From positions 3,836,001 to 3,900,000 of the forward strand of contig JAQISU010000169.1 of assembly GCA_029339505.1 (NCBI GenBank): a DNA stretch of 64,000 bases, read 5' to 3'. The DNA comes from Unio delphinus. Its lineage: Eukaryota > Mollusca > Bivalvia > Unionida > Unionidae. Below, in pieces: positions 35,501 through 47,380 of this stretch. Each line of letters begins with the position of its first letter. Position 1 is the first letter of the stretch. Made by a program: the position numbers and the translations under genes. The notes under the pieces are model-generated. The model was not told where the DNA came from and searched no databases. It saw nothing but the letters and a program-made list of their open reading frames with translations.

Positions 35501-38500
35501 CAGTTTCTTGATTAGTCTTTTAGTTTACACTGTCAGCTATTACTAATATTAGTAATTGCGGCTCCTAGGTGACAGGATCCAAAATACATGTTGAGGCTAT
35601 TGCATTGTATGTAACTGTCTCCCTGCTTCTCTAGCCATTCCTATTAATAAAGAGTCATGATTTCAGCATATATTTTTGCTACATTGCTGGATTACTTATC
35701 CACTACATCCTACTTCACTCTGCAGAGGCCTATATGCTACTTAACATATCTAAAGCTTAATGTGCTTAAAACATAAACTATATTGTGCTTGAAATATCTT
35801 ATGACCCTCTGATGTTCTCCATTTTTCAAAATGCCCCGAGCAAAGGAATATATTATGCCAAACTACAGTGAATATATAATTTATGCCAAATTAGGGTGTC
35901 TGGACAATTCGGAGACACATTTTCGAGAAGGGACAGTTCAGATAGGGGACATTTAGGAGTAGGACATTTGGCAGAATGGAGAATTTAGAAAGGGGCCAGT
36001 TCACATATAAAGGAAGATTAAATTAATAAATTTTTTATAAATGTCTACAGGTTCAGTTACACGACAATATGTGACTGTGTGTAACTGTTAGCAGTGATAA
36101 TATATTTTTGTAAAAACATTCTCCTAATCCAGATTATTCACTGAATAATAGTAAATGCCATGTAATGTTAACATAACCCATGTAATTAGGTGATGTCTTA
36201 ATGTCTATTCAATAAGACATAATCCTTTTGATATTCAGTTGCATTCTTTCAGTAAGAACATGAAAATACAATGTAAAATGCAAAGTAGAAATAAAAAAAC
36301 TTTCATACAAATATAATTACACACCTTACTGACAATTACTCAGTAAGGCCATTCTTTTATATATGCTTGATGGCCATTTTCAGGAGTTAAAGCCATTTTC
36401 TAATCCATTAGCCATCTCTGAGTATCATTAACACGTGCAGTAACAAATGTTCAGTGAAATAATTGTGTCGTTGAAATACATATAAGCTCTTAAATGGTTA
36501 TTATTTGTAACTTTGGTTTCTCAAAGAGAATCTATATAAGCTTTGCAATATTAAATCTGTAAATAAAGAACACCATATTTAACATGTCTCTTGAATTTTA
36601 ATAATGTATGCATTTGTTTCCATGTAACTTCATTCCAGATTTGTAGCATCTTCATACATGATTCTTATTTCAATTGCTTTACCCATACCCAAATTTCCAA
36701 AAAAATAATTTCATTAAAGCTTTGTTTTTAAAATCGAGTCTTGTTAATTCACATTTTATTTATATTTGATTTTTCCATCTCTGAATCCATTTCTCACAAT
36801 ATCCGAATTTTCTGGTTTTCAAAATGTCCTTGTTCAAATTGTCTGTTCTCTGAAATGTCTGCCCCAAACTGACTCCATAATTTCCATTGTTACAATCATA
36901 AGCCCAGACTGACATTACAAAGACTAGATTCATGTCACTGGCATTTAATGTTCTGCCAAGCACCAGTAATGTATTTATTTGTAAAGTTTTTACTTCTGAA
37001 ATGCTTCAAAACTGATATTTTTATATTTAGAAAACAATGGCCTGTCCTACATGTCACATTATTAGCAACACCCACCAAACTGAAAAGTGACTGGATCTTT
37101 AAAACAAAAATTTGATCAACTTTGCAAAAGATCAACCTGGACATTACTTTGTCATCTGCATATCCATCCACACCCTAAATTAAACTTTATTTTAATTTCA
37201 TTAAATTTTATGTTGCATTTTCTTGTTACTTTCTATCTCAAGCTGGACTCAAGGAAATGAGTGGAAATTTGTTGGGCAATGATAATTCCAGCATACAAGC
37301 TAATAAATTGTTTGCTCAAAGACGTAAAATGGAAACCTGGTGCATCATTTCAGGCATCATGCTTTCTTGTGTAAAGAGAACCATTTTGGACAGTTAATAG
37401 TTCATACAGAATATTACCCATAGGCAGTATAAAAGAGGGAACAAATCACCCCCAAACTACTATTCTGTTAGGTTTTTGTTGGCCATGCTAACAATGATGA
37501 TTTCTTTTTAATCATCCATTAAGCCTTCTAAAAGTACAGATAACAAAAAATATGTCACACTGACAATGTCTTTTGGAACTTGTGAATGACAAAATGGCTC
37601 GAATATGAAGAAAAAAAATTCAAATTAACTAATAATTTATTAATATCGTGAGTAGGACTGAACATTCATTTTGTTAAAAAAGTGGAAATATGTATGCTGG
37701 GGTTCAGTGGGGTCACATTGGTCTAATGTAGGTCTAAGACAACTCTCAACCGTCAAAAGATCCTGCAATTTAATGATTTAAAACCCCTAAAACTGACCCA
37801 GTAATAATATCAGATGGTTTTTGGACCAGATTCCCTTTATCCTTGAGGAATATTTGCACTTCTGTTTGAAATTCATTTTATCAAAATATTAACAAACATA
37901 TCTCGGCATTTGCTATAACACATTGGAACAATATATGGGAATGTATGAATTGCTGCTGCAATGTCCAAGGTACTAGCAAATTCACCAAAAGGGTTAGAGT
38001 GTTTAAACAACTCGTCAATACTGTAATGTGTTTGTTTTAAAAGTGATACATGTTTCATTGATCTGATGTTATCTTCAAGAACAAATAAGCCATAACTGCT
38101 GTTATTTATTTGTTATGCAAATGAATTGCATAATGACTGTAATGGGAAGTCACACCTGTTGTCCAGTTTAACCTATACTGGTTCATCTAAACAACATCTT
38201 CAGTTCTCCACAACACTGAAACAACTTGAAGGAAACTTTATTCTTCATGTCTATGTTAATTTCCTTCACTCTAGATTCCTCATTTTTGTTATCATATTCA
38301 TTTTTTTGTTTTAAATCAAAAGATTTTATTTCTCATATCCCATTTCATTTTCGGGCTGTTTTATTTCTTTTCACAAAGACATGTAAAACATTTGATTGTC
38401 TGAATTTTTCTAAACACACTTGAATGATTAAAAACTGCAATAGGATATTTTGGTCTTTCTTGGCAATAAGCTGTCTAAATTATTGATGAATGATTGTTGT

Positions 38501-38600
38501 CATCTTTGCAGATTGACATCCATCCCACCCCTTAAACATTTCTCTCAAATATTTGCCAATTGAAAATTTATCCTGGGATGAATATAGTGGATCTGCTAAG
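32600..38600. other. Intergenic, no gene recognised
   Basis: A slightly more GC-balanced stretch at about 32,640-34,880 contains several short open frames on both strands, none of which I can place in a family. It may be a very old transposon. From 34,900 to 38,600 the sequence is AT-rich and featureless to my eye. Confidence 0.4.
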
Positions 38601-38608
38601 AACAATCA

Positions 38609-38742
38609 CATATACTGTTAATTTATGTTGGGTATATGTACATAATCATATACTGTTAATTTATGTTGGGTATATGTACATAATCATGTACTGTTAATTT
38701 TTGTTGGGTATATGTACATAATCATATACTGTTAATTTATGT
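38609..38742 (+). repeat. Tandem repeat, 38-bp unit, 3.5 copies
   Basis: Unit CATATACTGTTAATTTATG followed by TTGGGTATATGTACATAAT. Units begin at 38609, 38647, 38685 and 38723 and are nearly identical, with the last cut after GTTAATTTATGT. Confidence 0.9.
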
Positions 38743-38954
38743 ACGGTCCACCAATACTATTAATTTTTATCAGACACATGGTCTTATTTTTTTATCAGGT
38801 AAATGTACATTCTCATATACTGTTTATTTCTGTTTGTATTTCAATTTCAAACATGAAGCAGGGTTCCTACTGCTTCTATAGAAGGATTGCTTGTTGTATC
38901 TTTAACATTTTGGCCTGTTGCAATAGAAAATCAAGTGAAATCTACAAGAATGCT

Positions 38955-39188
38955 GGAAAGGTGACTGAGTGGTCTAAATCGCTCTCCATTACGGATCACT
39001 GCCATCTCACCTCTGTGTGGGGTCTAGTCTCAGATTTAACCAATGTGGGTATGTGAGAAAGCTTGCCAGTTGCTTCTCTTGGGTCATGGTTCTTTCCAGG
39101 GTTTTCCAGGTTCTTCCTCCACCATCCATTAATACTGGGCACCATGTACATATCTTGTACTGAAACATGGTGTTAAATCCTACAACAA
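38955..39188 (+). repeat. tRNA-derived SINE (SINE-A), copy 2
   Basis: Matches the 13633 copy along its length: GACTGAGTGGTCTAAATCGC, ACGGATCACTGCCATCTCAC, TATGTGAGAAAGCTTGCCAG, GGTTCTTCCTCCACC and AAATCCTACAACAA. The B-box region is decayed (GGGTCTAGTCTC). Confidence 0.8.
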
Positions 39189-39189
39189 T

Positions 39190-41723
39190 GCTGGATTCAC
39201 CATATTCTTTTACAGAAGACTGTAGTTTTTTGTGGTACATTAATCATAGGGATTTCTGCAGTTACAATATAACTGTTACTTACTCCTATGTGCAGTAGAT
39301 TTTCAGCTAGAAGAGAAAACACATAATGCAAAGTACAAAAGACAGTATACTTTATTACAATTAACAATTGTGCTGTAAATTGTTCTCTGCAGCAATTGGT
39401 GCAAACCTTCAACATGCCCATGTTGTGCAGATTACAATATCACTTATTTAGTGAAATACAGTGCATCTTGTTTATATCTCACCAGGATTTATCAAAAATG
39501 AGAACATAACAAAGAACCATTTAAGATCACACTCATAAAGTGATTTACTTATTCAATATTGGCTCCATTCATTTTCACTAACTGTACATGTACACACTGA
39601 CAAACGCTTAAATCATACATTCTAAAAACTCATAACTGAATTCACAAAGACAATGTTGTATCTCAGATGTCAAATATACATAGTTGGGTTTTAGTAATGA
39701 AGTACAAAGGCTCAGTTCATAACAATTACATCAATGCAAAGAGAGTGTAAATAAATAGCAGTCAGACCTTCCTCTTTGTATTGTAGCACAAAACAAGTAC
39801 AAATGATACAACAACCGATCTCTTCAAAGTACACACATTTTTTTCTCAAATCCTTAGAATAACAGAACTTCTGTAAAGAGAATATTTCATGTCACTATAT
39901 AACTGAATTCATTAATGCAAAAAAATGCAATTTTTTGCAACAGTTATAAATTGTTTAGATCAAAACATGTGCACAGTTGAATGTCTTCCTGGATATATAA
40001 TGAATGAAGCACTTTTATCAAATAAACTTTTATACTACCATATCATGTCATGTGTACTTCACTTTTGCACTACCATATCACAGGCACAAAACTAATTTAC
40101 AAGAATATTACTGCCTCCTTCAAAATGAACCTAAAAAGACTAGAATCTAGTCCTGAATACACAACATTTATACAGATTAGTATACAAAATATCACCTTTA
40201 CATGAAAACATTATTATTAATAATATTATTAACACATAATAATTCTGGGTATTAAGAACACTGCTTACAGTGATATGCTTTTTCATTACACACTATTACA
40301 TGAATGCTAAGCAAATGTAATAAATAATTAAATAAATTAAGCTTTTAGTGTTATACTAACCAAGCAGAGTTATATTATCAACTTTCTGATAAATCTTGCA
40401 CACCTCACATTTCCAATACATAAAATTTATTACATTCATTGAGCAATATACCTTTCACCAAACACTGGAAAACCCCATAATAGATCAATCTGTTCAGCAA
40501 AGCTTTAAAAATACAGACATGCATCAAAAAGCTGATTTAAGGTCTTGTGCCAAAGCTGGCTGCAAATGTGTTTCATTGTTACTTTTCTATGTCTAATAAA
40601 ACCTAGATTCACAACATTGTTCAGGCACTGAATTAAAATGCTCTTGTAAAACATTTGTCAAGCTTCTTTAGTATTAGTTGTTTTACTGATGGCCAGTCCA
40701 ACACCTCTAAGCATACATATTTAATAAAACCAAGCTGTAGTCAACTCAGCAGTCTCAATAAATACCAATAAACAATAATGATATTAGCAAATGAAAACCT
40801 TCTGAAAAACTGAACAGTGAATAAATGAATCAAATTTAGTAAAGAATAAAAATGAGACCTAGTTTTAAGGACAAAGGACCATAGTAATGCATCCAATCAT
40901 TGCATTATTTTGCATGAACAGTACCCTACAAATTAATCAATACTTCCTTTTGGAAATGAATATCATCATCATCAAATTTCGTGACTTTAATTTCACAACC
41001 AAAATTAACTAAGCCAGAAAAGCATGAAAACAGGTTAAAGGAATGGAAGCACTTGTAAAGATGCATTCGTTCTTTTTTTTTCAAGTTTTATTTGCTACTA
41101 TGACAGTTCCTGAAAAATATTAAAGTTGCAGTCAAACCAATTGACATGAATCTCTTGCCAACTATTTTAGTTTTAGTTTTTTGGGGAATCCATACCATGG
41201 ATTAAAATATTGATTAAAACAAAGGCTGATCTCATATAAATATTGCAATTGTAAACATGCACAGACCCTGACCTGCCAGTACATTATGCAATGGATGATA
41301 AGGATCTATGTTGTATACAGTTTAACTTATAAATAAGTATATACAGTAGGTATCAGAAATCAGATGTGTATTTACATGCAAACCAATCTGTCCAATGTCC
41401 ATCTGTTCAACACCTTTTTAAAAAAAGTATTCCCCAACTCCTAAACACATTTTTCCTAAAGATTTGTATTTTCTGCATAGAAGATGCAGACCATTCAATT
41501 ATTCCAATTTACCACTATTGGGTGCGAGACTTTGGCATTAAACAAAGCCATCAAAGATGAATCTCCCTTACCTACTTTTCTGACTTTAAACTGGATCTGA
41601 CATAGGTATGCTTATTAAAACCAAAGCCAGAACAGACAGATGTTAAAACATTATTTTTTATGTCAGTCATATTCATTTGAATTCAACTGATTTAAGACAG
41701 GACTGGATTAAAGCCAGTCTTTT
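39190..41723. other. Intergenic / probable 3' flank of MAD2L1BP
   Basis: AT-rich sequence without a supported gene. Part of it, directly below 41724, will be the 3' UTR of the - strand MAD2L1BP gene. A TTTATT (AATAAA on the - strand) occurs near 41085, but I cannot say which signal is used. Confidence 0.4.
41245..41347 (+). repeat. Short dispersed element, copy near MAD2L1BP 3' end
   Basis: GACCTGCCAGTACATTATGC, AATGGATGATAAGGATC, TATGTTGTATACAGTTTAAC and TTATAAATAAGTATATACAG. This is the same block order as the - strand reading of 29395-29480. Confidence 0.5.
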
Positions 41724-42527
41724 TCACAGGAAGATATTATCTTCCAACTGTCTTGAACTCTTGTCCTTGTAACCGTTTATAACAAGAGGAGACTGGAACC
41801 AAATGAAGTCTTCATTGCTTGCTGAGGGGATGCCTTCATCTCCCACCATATCATGCATTGCAATGTCAGTGCTTTCCTCCTGGCAACAATTTGACATGGA
41901 TTGGGAGGCTTGCATTTTCTGTAGAAATGATGAATGACTAATGAAACTTTCACTAGATGGTTTCTGGATCACAAGATCAAAACTTTCATAAATTTCTTCT
42001 GTGGATGTCACCATAAAAGATTTGTCCAATGGCTCAATTCCTGAAATTTCCACTTCATCCAAATCTTTGGACAGATTATGATTATAGTTAACAGGGTCAT
42101 TATACAAACATGTCAAATTCAAATGGTACTGCATTCCGCGCTGAGGAACTTTAAACATGGACTTTGGTAAAAACCACTTAATTCCACTATCCCTTGGGGC
42201 ATGAAGTAGTACTGTGACCTTAGTTGGCGATATTTCTTTGGAACATGAAAAGACATCATCTGTAATCAACTGCCTGAATAATGTCTTAACACATGATTGG
42301 TATGAGACATTATTAGCCTCTGGATTCAGGGGAGGTAATGAAATTATGTATATTTCCTTGGGGCTAACTGTTGTGGCACCAATGAGTATCAACACTGACT
42401 TGATCTCTGGGCATGTATCAAAGGCATTACCTAACTGTATACATATTTCATCTAAATTATGTATGACCTCCTCTGCTTTCTTCATTTCCAGTTTGTTGTA
42501 CAGTCTCTTCTTTTTACTACCAGGTTC
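41724..42527 (-). CDS. MAD2L1BP: MAD2L1BP (p31comet), exon 2
   Basis: Begins after a TTCATTTTAG acceptor (read on the - strand), phase 0, with EPGSKKKRLYNKLEMKKAEE, and ends at a stop at 41724. Recognisable p31comet features are SVLILIGATTVSPKEIYII, the KxxFRQL region (KTLFRQLITDDVFS), KSMFKVPQRGMQYHLNL, and the C-terminal EDFIWFQSPLVINGYKD, matching the vertebrate EDYIWFQAPVTFKGF ending. p31comet is a HORMA-like adaptor that binds closed MAD2 and recruits TRIP13 to disassemble mitotic checkpoint complexes. The joined protein is about 331 residues, against about 274 in human. The extra length lies in a polar insert before EDFIWFQ. Confidence 0.88.
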   Translation of the reverse strand, partial: EPGSKKKRLYNKLEMKKAEEVIHNLDEICIQLGNAFDTCPEIKSVLILIGATTVSPKEIYIISLPPLNPEANNVSYQSCVKTLFRQLITDDVFSCSKEISPTKVTVLLHAPRDSGIKWFLPKSMFKVPQRGMQYHLNLTCLYNDPVNYNHNLSKDLDEVEISGIEPLDKSFMVTSTEEIYESFDLVIQKPSSESFISHSSFLQKMQASQSMSNCCQEESTDIAMHDMVGDEGIPSASNEDFIWFQSPLVINGYKDKSSRQLEDNIFL

Positions 42528-42659
42528 CTAAAATGAATGAATTCAGAAAATTTAGTATGTGCATAAAATGGCAATGTGTGTTTCAAATGTTAGGAAATGT
42601 CAATAATTTAATTGCCAATCAAGTAGGCAAATTTCATGGGAGTAATCAGAAAAACAAAC

Positions 42660-42758
42660 AATACAGAACATGATCTACAGGCACATTATGCTACAACAGA
42701 TCAGGATATTTTGTTGTTTGATGTGCAAGTCAGCATATAAAAGAGTATATATGGTAAT
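42660..42758 (+). repeat. Short dispersed element, copy in MAD2L1BP intron
   Basis: CATGATCTACAGGCACATTA, CAACAGATCAGGATATTTTG, TTGTTTGATGTGCAAGTC and ATATAAAAGAGTATATATGG. It matches the - strand reading of 29395-29480 in order and spacing. Confidence 0.5.
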
Positions 42759-43226
42759 TTTTTTTAATCAACTTCATGAATGATGATGATAATGATTAAT
42801 ACACTGTTAAATATAATGTTATAGCTATAAAAGAAAATTTTGAATTCTAAGTTAGTAAGAACCATTACTGGCTTGTAGAACAGGCCTTTATAATGTTGTA
42901 AGAGGCAAACTAATGAGAATGTGTGAGATGTTATGCCATGGTTTGTATACTGTAATAATGTTCCTCCTTAAATGTGCAGCATGTTTTGATTCTTAAATAT
43001 GTTGCATGTTTATGTATAATAGCAGTTTTTTTTGGTCAGATCCTTCCAGAGTTTTAAATTCTCATAACCAATTTCTGAACTGTGGGGTACTTGCTGTTCA
43101 ATAGATGTGAATTATGTAGCAGATTATTGAGTAATGATGCCACACAAGTGATTCTGGCATGATAAAAAGGGTAGGCATTAAAAATCACTTATATTTAATG
43201 TGTCATCCTACATAATAATTATTAAC

Positions 43227-43532
43227 CACTCTGGTGGCCTAGTGGTTAGAGCATCTACTGCAGAAGTGGGAGGCCGTAGGTTCAATCATACCAACGACTT
43301 ACAAAAATGGTACTAACTGCTGACTCGCTTGGCACTCTGCATTAAGTGGTTAGTGTTAGGACTTGTCTTCCTGGTGTCAGGATAATGTGACTGGGTGGGA
43401 CATCATGCTACAAGTTTGCTGCATGATACACCAGTACTAGACATCACAATAAACTGCCTCACTTCAGATGTCATAGTGATATGACTGAAAGATTGTTAAA
43501 GCTATGTTAAAAATCCTAATCAAACAAACATA
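43227..43532 (+). repeat. SINE-B, full-length tRNA-derived copy
   Basis: The head has A-box-like TGGCCTAGTGGTTAGAGC and B-box-like AGGTTCAATCATA at tRNA-like spacing. The body is shared with copies at 4930 and 32262. The tail runs AAAAATCCTAATCAAACAAA. It sits in the MAD2L1BP intron, antisense to the gene. Confidence 0.82.
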
Positions 43533-43617
43533 CAAATTATGAAAGACAATATTGCAAAAAAAATTATAGTTTACAATGCAAGAGAGTTAAATGATTCAAA
43601 GAATACAGTGAAATGAA

Positions 43618-43797
43618 ACTTGGACTTTGGTAAAAACCACTTAATTCCACTATCCCTTGGAGCATGAAGTAGTACTGTGACCTTAGTTGGCGATATTTCT
43701 TTGGAACACGAAAAGACATCATCTGTAATCAACTGCCTGAATAATGTCTTAACACATGATTGGTATGAGACATTATTAGCCTCTGGATTCAGGGGAC
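43618..43797 (-). pseudogene. Partial duplicate of MAD2L1BP exon 2 inside its own intron
   Basis: About 180 bp nearly identical to 42160-42338, with only about 2 differences visible. It spans codons from PLNPEANNVSYQ to SGIKWFLPK. The frame is open through the copy. On the - strand the left edge is preceded by TACAG, an AG that could act as an acceptor. The other edge (CCAAAGTCCAAG) has no GT donor, so use as an exon is doubtful. The high identity points to a recent event. Confidence 0.85.
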
Positions 43798-44129
43798 TGT
43801 ACTTATTGTGCTATTCTGTACATGAACAGTGAAAGAAAACTTTGAAATCTCAAACACAAAAGTAACTTAGCACAGCCAAGGAAAAACAAAAACAATCCAC
43901 TAGCTTTTTAAACCATTGCTCTATGAATTAAATACAGAAATATACCCAATATACAATAGTACAATTATCTTTATATTCTGTTTGACATATTCTGAAAATA
44001 CTTCATCTGGTTATCAACAGAGTTTCAGAATGAGAAGCAATGGATTCATCACTTGTTCTGACGACGCTATTTCTGAGATTCCCTGGCATAAAGTGAGTCC
44101 CTCACTATCAAGAGGAGAGAAATGAAAAG

Positions 44130-46460
44130 GAAAATGTATGTACAGTGTGACCCCACAATAATATGGTAACCCGATAGTGTTATAGACCAAACAGAGTTTT
44201 AAGCAACCAAGTCAGTTAGCTGAAGACAATGATCCACATACAAAATGTGTAAAAGGGGGTACTAATGTGTGTGGTGAAATATGTGCTTCATTTGCATCTC
44301 TACCACCTTAAATCAATGCATATTAAATGGGGAAATACAACTGTAGTGAAAACAGAGAAGGTGTATATAATATTTTACTTTATTTAGAACACCACGGATT
44401 GGTACATATACATGTTTATAGTTTATATATACATGTCTAATGTATAGCATGAATGGAGTACCATCACCATGTACTCACCACATGAATCATATCATACACT
44501 GAATCCACAATACATGTAATTACATCGAAAAATCGCATACAAAGATTTTAAATATTTAATATATTTGTCACAGGTCATACAGTTCTGAATTTGGTGGATA
44601 AACATAGCAGAATAATGTAATGAATGATGAAACATGTTTGCTTTCAGTATATCCCATGTCGGTAAAAGTTTTAAGCTACCTTTGGCATAGTTTGTAAGAA
44701 AAACTTTTCATTGGAAAAAGAAAAATATCACAGCACAGTAAACATGTTCCAATCATGATGGAAAATGAAAAATCCATCACATTTCATTGCTTTTATTTAA
44801 GTTGGGTACTGACTTCTTTGAAGAAAAGTTATTTGTTTTTATTGAAGATTGTAGCCACCTTTGATGAAAGGTGCATGTGTTATTGAAGTCACCGCTAAAG
44901 GCCTGCTTTGGAGAACCAAACAAATGCCTGTTTCTTATTGTGGCGGCAACATCAAATAATTATATTGCATGACTGACTGATTGTTTTCCCATTTGCTGTG
45001 TATGTATTAATAACAGTATATGCTTCAAAGGTAATGTTTTCTTTGAAATTTCAGCAAACTATTTTATCTGGGTTATTTTTAACAAAGGAATTGGTCATCG
45101 TTTTTGGTCGATTGTAGATACAATTTCTCCTACCTATTCAATAAACCAGCAAGTAATATCTGGATTTAATTCTGAGTGGAAATGTCAGTGTATGTGAATA
45201 TATTAATTACTAGAGGGGGCAAAAATCCGAAAGTTTAAGAAATAATGCCTTGTCCGATTGAAATATGGCCAGAAATGTTGACCAAAAAAGCAAATATCTC
45301 ACAACATATAGTAATCTTGCTTGATGTCAACATAAGCGGATTATGATATAACAATGCACTGTTAAGTTTGTTTCAATATGGACAGAAATTGTTTATGTAA
45401 CAATATACAAATTTCAATGCATTTTATTTCAAGTTTGTGGCATCCTTTCATGGGGCCTCTGAATTTCTCCACTCCAAACCAATGGTTGTATATACAAGTT
45501 TAAACAGCCATAAATGTCGGCAATAAAATAATTGCCAGATGGTATATTTTGCCTCCAAAATGGTAATAATCAATTTGCGATCTCAGCAAATCACTACATT
45601 CCTAATATAAATGTTTTAGTTTATTTTTTGCACTTTTAATATAACATACGTATCAAATTTCAGGATCCATGCCTTGATTGTCTTGTATTATTCATGCATG
45701 ATCTCTTCTGTTTTTCGGAACAAGTCAAATTTTCAAGAATATCTCACACAATTGTTAGCCCATAATGTTTTAGTCATACTTTACTTACTCAGATGTCTTA
45801 TTTTGTCATAAATTCAAATTCTCAAACAAGCAAATGAATGCATTTTCAAGTTCAGTTAGCGTACATTTCAGCTGGCTGGAATGCAATGGAATCCAGGAAT
45901 GACAGATTTTTGTTTCTTTAAATGAACAAAAGTATATTAATACTGAAGAAAAGTGTTTGGACAACTTTTATTTCATTACAGATATTTATCATTCTTTTAA
46001 CCTATTTTGGCATGTTAGTCTACATCAGAGCTCACTAAATAGCAGTTATTTAGGCTGTAAGATCTCAAACCCCAAAACATAAATATCAAGGTAAATGTCT
46101 TAAAATGTAGTCTACGGATGACGGTAAATGCTAATTTAAATGTATTTCTACAATGAAATTCATCAAATCTGGTATGAAATAAATTGACTGTCTAATCGCT
46201 TTCAGTATATGCATGGTACATCTTCAAAGTATTGTAGTGGTACTAATATTAGTACTGCATGCTTACGTACACACATTTAGAACCCATCATGAACTTTGCA
46301 ACCTTATTCTAATTACAAGAATGTTCGTGCTAAAAACGTACGCATAGCTGTTGGATGTTAACTGTAATAAACTCAAAGTTATGCGAAATTAATTAACTGT
46401 AACAATTTTACTTTTTAAATATAAAAAAGGAACATTATTCCTCGAAAACAGATTACTTTC
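44130..46460. other. MAD2L1BP intron, 5' part
   Basis: AT-rich intron sequence. I see no repeat or exon that I can name in it. Confidence 0.5.
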
Positions 46461-46466
46461 ACTTAC

Positions 46467-46658
46467 CTGGTTCTCGATGTTATTTTCCATCTGTTGAAGT
46501 TCTTGTTTGACGCTTTCATATGGCATGGGTATTTGTTGCCTTTCGTAAAGTATGTACTTTATGAGCTCCTTAATGAGAGCCGCTCTAATATTCGACATTA
46601 AACCACCATCAAAACAGAAGTTGAATATGCATTTATCCTCCTTCCCCATGTTCGCCAT
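46467..46658 (-). CDS. MAD2L1BP: MAD2L1BP (p31comet), exon 1
   Basis: Encodes 64 residues from MANMGKEDKCIFNF to MENNIENQ and ends at a CAG|GTAAGTG donor in phase 0. The segment ELIKYILYERQQIPMPYESV matches the vertebrate p31comet ELLKHIMYQRQQLPLPYEQL, the best-conserved N-terminal helix of the family, which fixes the identity. The start could be Met1 or Met4; I give the first because nothing upstream is open. The vertebrate protein has a longer disordered N-terminus, so the short start here is not unusual. Confidence 0.88.
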
Positions 46659-46679
46659 GTTCCAACAAGTATATAGTTT

Positions 46680-47286
46680 GGTTCTCGACTGATTTCAAAT
46701 TAACCGTAAAGTATCGAAACGACTAAATACTATCTCGAAATCACCGAATCGGAACCGAATCGCTATATACCAGCGAATCAGATTCTCACTCAAATAAGAT
46801 TACTTGTTGACAAGGGATTAGTGCAAAAAAAAAAAACAATGAGATCTAATTAACTTCTTCCTAAATATTTTAATCTGACTGTCATTTACGAGTAATAGGT
46901 TGGAAAATCCACTTCGCAATGCATGTCATTAATTATCGTTTAACTCACTCAACAGACAGGAAGTCTTAACTGCAGTTAGGGACAACAAAATTCGGCAAGT
47001 TTTTTACTCACTATCATTCATTTTCAGTCAAAGCAGTTTTTTAATTAGCCAAAAGAATAAACTATGTACTGGTAAGTAATATGTCAAGTTTTCGTTAGAA
47101 ATCGCTTAATATGATGTAAGATTTAATGAATTAAAAAATAATGAACTATATGCTACCTGATCATAATTGCTTAACGTGTCTATTTTATCATTACAGTTAT
47201 TTAATGTATTTATTTTAGTTAACACACATACACACGTGTACTTTAAGATCTATTTAAACTCTCTCAATATATGGATTATCATCTAG

Positions 47287-47287
<1 letters not shown>
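46680..47287. other. 5' flank of MAD2L1BP
   Basis: Likely holds the MAD2L1BP promoter, since it is upstream of the - strand start at 46658. I see no TATA box or other site I would defend. There is an A-run at 46828-46839. Confidence 0.4.

Positions 47288-47378
<91 letters not shown>
47288..47378. repeat. (AT)n microsatellite
   Basis: About 45 AT units between ATCTAGTT and AATTGTACG. Confidence 0.97.

Positions 47379-47380
<2 letters not shown>

Noticed and set aside
37873..38058. - strand 61-codon frame resembling a GPCR seventh helix (IHTFPYIVPMCYSKCRDMF)
   Set aside because: No NPxxY motif and no upstream receptor segments; the resemblance is weak and probably accidental.
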